Positions 58,491 to 64,000 of a stretch of DNA of 64,000 nt are shown piece by piece (position 1 is the first letter of the stretch; every line of letters begins with the position of its first letter). The position numbers and the translations under genes are program-made. The DNA lies in assembly GCA_037102815.1 (NCBI GenBank), contig BTPP01000004.1, forward strand, positions 1,364,001 to 1,428,000. Direction: 5' to 3'. The DNA comes from Neurospora intermedia (Eukaryota; Ascomycota; Sordariomycetes; Sordariales; Sordariaceae). Under the pieces are notes generated by a model, which was given only the letters and a program-made list of their open reading frames with translations, ran no database searches and had not been told where the DNA came from.

Positions 58491-60756
58491 GTGTACACTG
58501 ACAAGGGCCGCATGAGCCACTATGTATGTAGCCTACACTATATTCGCTGTTCGCTCTTCTTCCCCGTCTCCAACCCCAGCCAAGCAAGGGCAAGCATCAT
58601 CGAGCCATGGTGGAGGTTTTACTAAGGCATTCCTCCGGGACTGGGGGTGGCTTAGGCCTCGCACAACCCGAGCCGACGGGGGGACTTCAATAGGCAAAGA
58701 CCACACCACTGCCGGCAAACCTCACCACTCCACGACAGTCACCGTCAAGGTCATCCGCTGAGCCGGTCATCGTCGGGCACACAATGACATTCGAGTCGAC
58801 GGTGATCAGTCAGTTCGGGTTGGCTGGCAGTGTGAAACCGTGACCAAGCTTGCCAAGTATTAAACTCAAGAGGATCATCCCCCAGAGACAACGGGCCATC
58901 GACTAGTCTGCGGGTGATGACTTGAAGGTCGGGTCGGGTTTAAAAAGCGAGGTTACTTGCATTTATCAATGGCATCCAATAGCGATTCGAATTTCAATCT
59001 CTTATCAAGGAGATCAGCAAAAGGCCGAAACACTGCAGTTTCCCTTTACATTTACATATGTAGACTGAAGGCATAAGGTTGTACCGCCGCTAAACAACCC
59101 TTGGAGTTGAAAACCCTGGAAGGAGACAAGCAATCTCATCAAACGGCAACGCCGCAGCGGCAGCGGCAGCAACCGGAGTGCAGGTCGGGTTTGATAGCAA
59201 TGATTACCTAGAATAGCATCCTTGCAAGCAACCGCGGAAAAGGCTGAGCATTGCGATGCAAGCAGTCTGTGGAAATGGAAGCGACGGAAGCTGGCTGCAG
59301 TGAGCTGACAGGGTTTCGAGCGATCTTGCGGTCAGCAGCTTCCACCACTTTGTTTCCACGGTGGCAGTGAGGTTGACAAAGGCTTCCTTCATTGACGGCG
59401 CATTGCGCGATAGTACTCATTGTACATAGAAGGTTCCTCCTGGGTACAAATTCTAGACCACAGGAAAGAGTCCGGGGTTAGGTAGTGGAGATGAGACTGG
59501 TCTACAAGCGTCGACGACCACCACCTCGTCTCATCACTGTTCAGATGACACGCTCCCAATGCGCATCACGCACGCATCTACGATGGCTTTAGTTGCCGCT
59601 ACCCCTCATCCAATGTCAAGGAATTCGACTGCAGTTGAGCCTAACCTCCACAATGATCATCGACAAATTTTGGAGAAAGGAAGCCTGAATGATCCGATTG
59701 TTCAGGGAAAATACATGTCTAACACAATGCTATTTGATCAGTTGACAATTGACAATGAGAGGCAAAAGATTCAAAATCGTCTCGAGTAGACCGTCAAAGG
59801 AGCCTGAGTCCTTCCTTTCTCCCTCGTCGGGTTCAGTAGGTTCAATTCACCTGTTCAGCCAACAGGTGGAATCCGGATGGAAGGGAAGCTACATCTAGGT
59901 ACAACAACCTCATCGCCCCTTCCATGCACACTCTGAGCCGTTTCACAACCGCGGAAGGCGCAACCTGCGCACCCAGCTTTAAATCCCGAAGATCATGGTC
60001 CAATCGCCAGCCTCTGATTTCCGCCAAGCAAAACTTGATGTGGAAAGACCGGCTTGAATGAGCATCCCTGATATCTCCCGGGTTTATTGTGTAGTTCAGT
60101 TTAACTGAGTATCTCTACCTAAATACTTATCAAGGTTGAGAATGATGGTGCCAAGCTTTTCGTCCACTCTTCTCGTCTACACATGTAGAGTACAAATGTA
60201 CTACTGTGTACATGTATGCACATACCTTTCTACTCGAATGACGTTCTCGAGTAAGTACCTCTACCGGTTTTGGATTTCAACTGCCGTACAGGAGCTCTGA
60301 CAGGCTACCAATCGGACGGCTCGTTTATCTAAGCGATAACTTTTTGAGATGCTGAGCTGTGTATGTCATGTGTGATTAGTATGCTCTGCAGACGAAGCCT
60401 TCGTTGTCACACATTTCCTCCGTCCTATTTCTTACATACGATGGAGAAGCCAGGACTGCGTCTGATTCGATGGGCCACTGAATGGTCACTGAATGGTTTG
60501 GGAACTCTCTCTGTACTTCTACTCATTTTCCTACACAGGCATCACCTAGCATAAGCAACCTACTTGATGTTGGTTCGATCTGATTACCTACCTACAGCAG
60601 ATTCTGGTCTGATAGTCTGCCAGGGCTTTGCAGATGCTGGAACATGGTTTTCACGAGACTATACCGTACATAAGTAACTAAGTAGATGCATATCTCGACG
60701 TAGCATTGAAAAAGAAAGAGAAAAAGTAAAAAATATAAAAAAAGGCCTGGTTCTCT

Positions 60757-60780
60757 CCCCCCCCCCCCCCCCCTCTCTCT
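60757..60780. repeat. poly-C and CT simple repeat
   Basis: Seventeen consecutive C residues are followed by CT dinucleotides. On the opposite strand this is a G17 run able to form a G-quadruplex in principle. Homopolymer length may be affected by sequencing error. Confidence 0.8.
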
Positions 60781-61740
60781 CTTCCTATGTATAGCCGAGC
60801 ATAGAAAATCTCGACAAGAACCATGAACATTAACAATGGTTCCGCAATAAGTACTCGCATGTGCAACTAAAAGATCAATGAAATCTCGATTCAAAACTCA
60901 GATCAAGACCCGGATGAGAAACCATTTGCAGACGTCTCTTTAACCATGCAGTAGCCCCAAGGCGGAGTATACATAAGCTTACTTAGCTCGCTTATGAACA
61001 GCTTTGGTGGCAGTGTTTGTTTTTGTATACACGTTACCCGCGGAGTTCTCTGGTTGCCTCATTAGGTGTAAGCGAGTCTGTAATGGGAACACGGAGAATC
61101 CAACGTTGGAGTTCACATGTCAGCTGGATTGTTCGCTGAAACGTGCTACTGGCACTTACCATAGTTTACCGAAGTATATTGATTGAAAGTCGATAAGCCA
61201 TACTCGATTATCATCGTTGGCAATTGAATAGTCTTTTGAAGTGGAAGTTCAAGGGACTTCAACATTGAGTGAGTTTGAACAATGTCCCAACAAACACGAA
61301 ATCCCAAAGAAAGCTGCCCGGCTAGTGGAAATCTTCCGCCAAGTTGCCTTTAGAGCTTCAATGTTCATCAACCACCAGCGCGTGCACCATATCTCAGCGG
61401 TGGACGCGGACCAACTCCATGACCTTGGCACCCCATTTCTAACAAGAGAACCCTCTCTTCATATGGTATCCGAATCCTGCCGCACAACGGACTCAACCAG
61501 GCCGACGACCGTAGAAAAAAAACCCATAGAATTCTTTTGCCCCGGGGATTTATCATACATGTACATGGTATACACAGCGGTCGTCTGTCCCCTCTTCTCA
61601 CAGATCCCGGCTTGTCTCTCACTTTCGAGGTCACTGTAGCTTCCTCACCCAAAAGGGGAGGGATATCCCGCAAGGCTCAGTGAACAATCCCCTCCCCCAC
61701 TGACTCAATCCATCATCGCACATTCAGGCCCGCGAAAGAT

Positions 61741-62604
61741 TTAGTTCTTCTTCTTGGACTCCTGGCCCTTCTGCTTTCCACCACCGCCACCAACACCGCC
61801 CGTCAAGCCCTTACTGCTCAACACCTTCCTCATCTTCTTCCAGGCGAACACGTACTGCTCAACACTGCCCATGTCGTGCTTGGGCTGGCGCATGTACATG
61901 AGCTTGGCGCGTCTCGCGCGCTTGGCCCGCCTCTTGATGATCTCGATGCCCGCCACGTTCTTGTTGTAGATCTTGTACCACATCTCAACGCCGACCTTGC
62001 CGAGGTGGTTTCGGAGGAGGATTGCCGTGTCGATGCCCGAACGGCGGATGGCCAAGCACACGCCCGCAAAGGGTTCGCCGCCGCGACGATGCGTCACCAT
62101 GAGCACGTCGCCGACGCGGGCGGCGTGGCGCGCCTTGGAGAAGAGGGCGGTGCGCGCACCGGTCGGGTCCATGCGCGCGATCTGCTGCTGGGTCAACAGC
62201 GGCATCGGGTCCGAGGGAGGCTTGGTCATGAGCGGTGGCAGCTTCGAGTTGGCGATCTTGAAGGCTTTGGACTTGGTGACTACGCTCGAGGGAGGAAGGG
62301 TTGTCGGGCTCTTGGGGGGTGTGAAGACGGCGAAAGCGGTGCGAGTCTTTTTGGTGTGCTTATCGGCGATCCTGACTGTTGGAGTACAAGTATAGGTTGG
62401 TTAGTCATTGTAGGCAGAAGATCGGATGACATGTATGGTGGGTGGGTGACGTGAGGCCGTACAAAAGTTGTGATCGGGCAGGGCGCCGGTAGACTGGGTG
62501 GTGGAAGCAGCGACGGCTGTCGCATAGCCCCGGACGAGGGACTGGCATAGGCCGGCCTTGAGGCAGCCCAGAGGCCGTCGGGAGAGCGGTGCTGTCACGT
62601 TCAT
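61741..62604 (-). CDS. img1: mitochondrial ribosomal protein bL19m (Img1)
   Basis: Large-subunit mitochondrial ribosomal protein. Exons 62604-62463 and 62375-61741 give 258 aa. The N-terminus MNVTAPLSRRPLGCLKAGLCQSLVRGYATAV is a typical presequence. The bL19 domain covers about residues 130-215: HAARVGDVLMVTHRRGGEPFAGVCLAIRRSGIDTAILLRNHLGKVGVEMWYKIYNKNVAGIEIIKRRAKRARRAKLMYMR. A C-terminal Gly/Lys extension follows (GGVGGGGGKQKGQESKKKN). The donor of the 87-nt intron is GTACGG, a weaker choice than usual, but the branch/acceptor (CTCCAACAG) and frame agree; the exact donor is the least certain part. It is divergent from another probably mitochondrial gene, 515 bp away. Confidence 0.92.
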
Positions 62605-63119
62605 GGTGTGTTGTCGTGTGCGGTGTCCCGGACTCGGAGTCGGACTCTCTGGACCGCCAGAAGTGGAATTGGCGAAGCAAGTGGCAGCTCTCCTCCACGG
62701 CCAAAGGTCGAATTCGCGGGACCCGGGGCGGGCAGGCTGCACAAGACGTTGGAAAATGGATCTTTGAGCAAGACCGTGCTGGCTCCCGATTGGCCGTGTG
62801 CAAGGTACACGACCCATAAAAAAGTGTATTGACCAATCATAGATCTTATTTGAGGCTACAGGGGTGCTACTTTTTGACGGCGGGCTGTCTTGCGCTTTTC
62901 CCTTGGCGACAATCCCCTCCACGCCTCTCTTGGGTCCGCTCGCACGGTTGGGGTCGCGAATTCAACATCGAAGAACCACTTTTATTTACATCCGTCCCGG
63001 TTCCTGTCTCCAGTCGACTCCGGTCTCTGGCCTCCAACTCCCCCCGACTCTCACTCTTCGTCCTCCGTCCCCTCCGAGTCCGGTCGCGTCCCACCAACTC
63101 CGACCGACCGCACACCAAC
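62605..63119. promoter_or_regulatory. divergent promoter of two nuclear genes for mitochondrial proteins
   Basis: This is 515 bp between the bL19m start and the start of the gene at 63120. The pyrimidine-rich 63000-63110 is the likely leader of the rightward gene. Shared regulation of the pair is an inference from arrangement. Confidence 0.5.
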
Positions 63120-64000
63120 ATGGCCGGCAGAGCTCCCCAGCATGCCCTCCGGGTAGGGTGCAGGGCAGTCCCCGAGGCTCTTTCGAAGCCCGCGCAACAA
63201 TCCCGATGCTTGTCGTCGACCGTACCTCGCCAAGGCATGTCCTCCCAACCAACCCGTCGCCATCTGTCGCTTTGTCACTTAGAGCTCGATACGCAAATGC
63301 GCTCAAACCCGCTTGGCCAAATGGCAGTTACCACATGGCTGTCTTCATCCAGGCTTGCTAACACCCCCTCCGCCTACAGCCACCTACCCCGTCGTCTCCT
63401 TCAACAAGACCTCGTCCCCCGAACTCAAGGAAGCCCTCGAGACCCTCCGTGAAAAGGTCATTCTGCCCACCTATCTGCCGCCCGAACTACGACAGAAGAT
63501 CTTCAACAAGAAGTATGAGAAGGAGCTTGCGCACGATCCCGTCACCATCCAGATCGACGGCCAGCCCCAAAGGTTCAGCTACATCAACATGCTGACGGAC
63601 ATGCCCAACACCCCCAAGAACATCCGGGCCGCCCTCCTGAGCATGAAGAACGGCGGTGACTTTGCCAACCTTTCCGGCCTCCTCGAGGGTATGCACCGCG
63701 CGAACCGCAAACTCCCATACTGGCTCTCTGCCCAGATTGTGCGGAAAGCATGCAAGGCCGGCCATTTGCAGCTCATTCTCAACATGGTCCGCGACGTCAA
63801 GCGCACCGGCTTCACTCTGGAGCGCCACGAGACCGTCAACGAGCTCCTGTTCTGGATCCAGCGTTTTGCGTGGAAGAGCGATTACAGCGAGCCAGAGACG
63901 CGCAAGGCGCTCAGGGAGGTTCAGGAGATTTTGGACGCGCTGGAGGGCGACGAGAGACACATGAGCAAGGACCGCAAGAGGCAGCAGGCCCTTACGAGGT
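63120..64000 (+). CDS. probable mitochondrial protein, unidentified family (3' end outside window)
   Basis: I do not recognise the family with certainty. Exons 63120-63234 and 63380-64000 (open at the window edge). The N-terminus MAGRAPQHALRVGCRAVPEA...RCLSSTVPRQ is Arg/Ser-rich without acids apart from one Glu, a matrix presequence. Mature part: TYPVVSFNKTSSPELKEAL, LREKVILPTYLPPELRQKIF, EKELAHDPVTIQIDGQPQRFSYIN, LTDMPNTPKNIRAALLSM and a helical, PPR-like or TPR-like stretch (ANLSGLLEGMHRANRKLPYWLS, LILNMVRDVKRTGFTL). No GT donor gives a good in-frame junction; CAAG|GCATGT at 63235 with acceptor CTACAG does, giving VPRQATYPVV, so a GC-AG intron is proposed. A mitochondrial gene-expression role is possible, since it is paired with bL19m. 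Confidence 0.75.

Larger units (their letters stand above)
56565..61740. other. 5.2-kb gene-poor region upstream of trk1
   Basis: No supported protein gene was found here. It includes a T14 run at 57326-57339, MITE 3 at 58152-58490, clustered short palindromes around 60176-60222 (CTACACATGTAG, AGTACAAATGTACT) and a C17 run followed by CT repeats at 60757-60780. The part next to trk1 is presumably its promoter and leader. Chance ORFs of 60-130 codons have no family features. A long non-coding RNA or a heavily spliced lineage-specific gene cannot be ruled out by eye. Confidence 0.5.

Noticed and set aside
1-64000. Secondary-metabolite cluster, virus-derived genes, CRISPR, LTR or LINE elements
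   Set aside because: None of the reconstructed genes encodes PKS, NRPS, reverse transcriptase, integrase or capsid features; all larger frames were assigned to host families or judged chance.

Overview
The window is nuclear DNA of a filamentous ascomycete. It has short introns (about 50-320 nt) with GTAAGT/GTATGT donors, CTAAC branch motifs close to the acceptor, one gene every ~3 kb on both strands, and intergenic DNA rich in TACC/GGTA and GGAT runs. Fungal-type families (VPS9 protein, ATG15, Zn2Cys6 factor, GT90, TRK transporter, fungal DLD2) fit a Sordariales species, most like Neurospora. That genus call is an inference from gene content and intron style, not from a search.

Layout, left to right: alpha-actinin (5' end outside the window); a CAP10/GT90 glycosyltransferase; a divergent ribosomal pair rps22 (uS8) / rps12 (eS12); a small parvulin; a repeat-rich spacer with two MITEs; an unrecognised 230-aa protein; a VPS9-domain Rab5-type exchange factor; the autophagy lipase ATG15; a large RING/ZZ-like/SH3 protein; the TFIIH helicase XPB/Ssl2; a CHY zinc-finger protein; proteasome subunit alpha4 (Pre6); mitochondrial D-lactate/D-2-hydroxyglutarate dehydrogenase; a Zn2Cys6 transcription factor; a 3-kb gene-poor stretch with a ~99-bp foldback element; a CLC chloride channel; a neurochondrin-family protein; PAF1; RER1; mitochondrial enoyl-CoA hydratase; a TRK potassium transporter; a 5.2-kb gene-poor stretch with a third MITE; then divergent bL19m and a second, partly included, probably mitochondrial protein gene.

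I reconstructed 22 protein genes, 20 of them spliced, and the full-length spliced models keep frame from start to stop. The splicing gave the most unusual observations: a 7-nt internal microexon in the proteasome gene, a first exon with only 5 coding nt in the CHY gene, an ATG-only first coding exon in rps12, a probable GC-AG intron in the last gene, a hidden 3' exon that restores the C-terminus of the GT90 enzyme, and repeated exon-bounded CxTPG..GC modules in the ATG15 tail.

Most genes are housekeeping and are not functionally linked, apart from shared divergent promoters (rps22/rps12; bL19m/mitochondrial protein). I saw no biosynthetic cluster, CRISPR, virus, rRNA or tRNA. The best candidate for something undescribed is a non-autonomous DNA-transposon family: three copies whose inverted repeats share the terminus TACCG(T/C)A, two of them homologous along their whole length.
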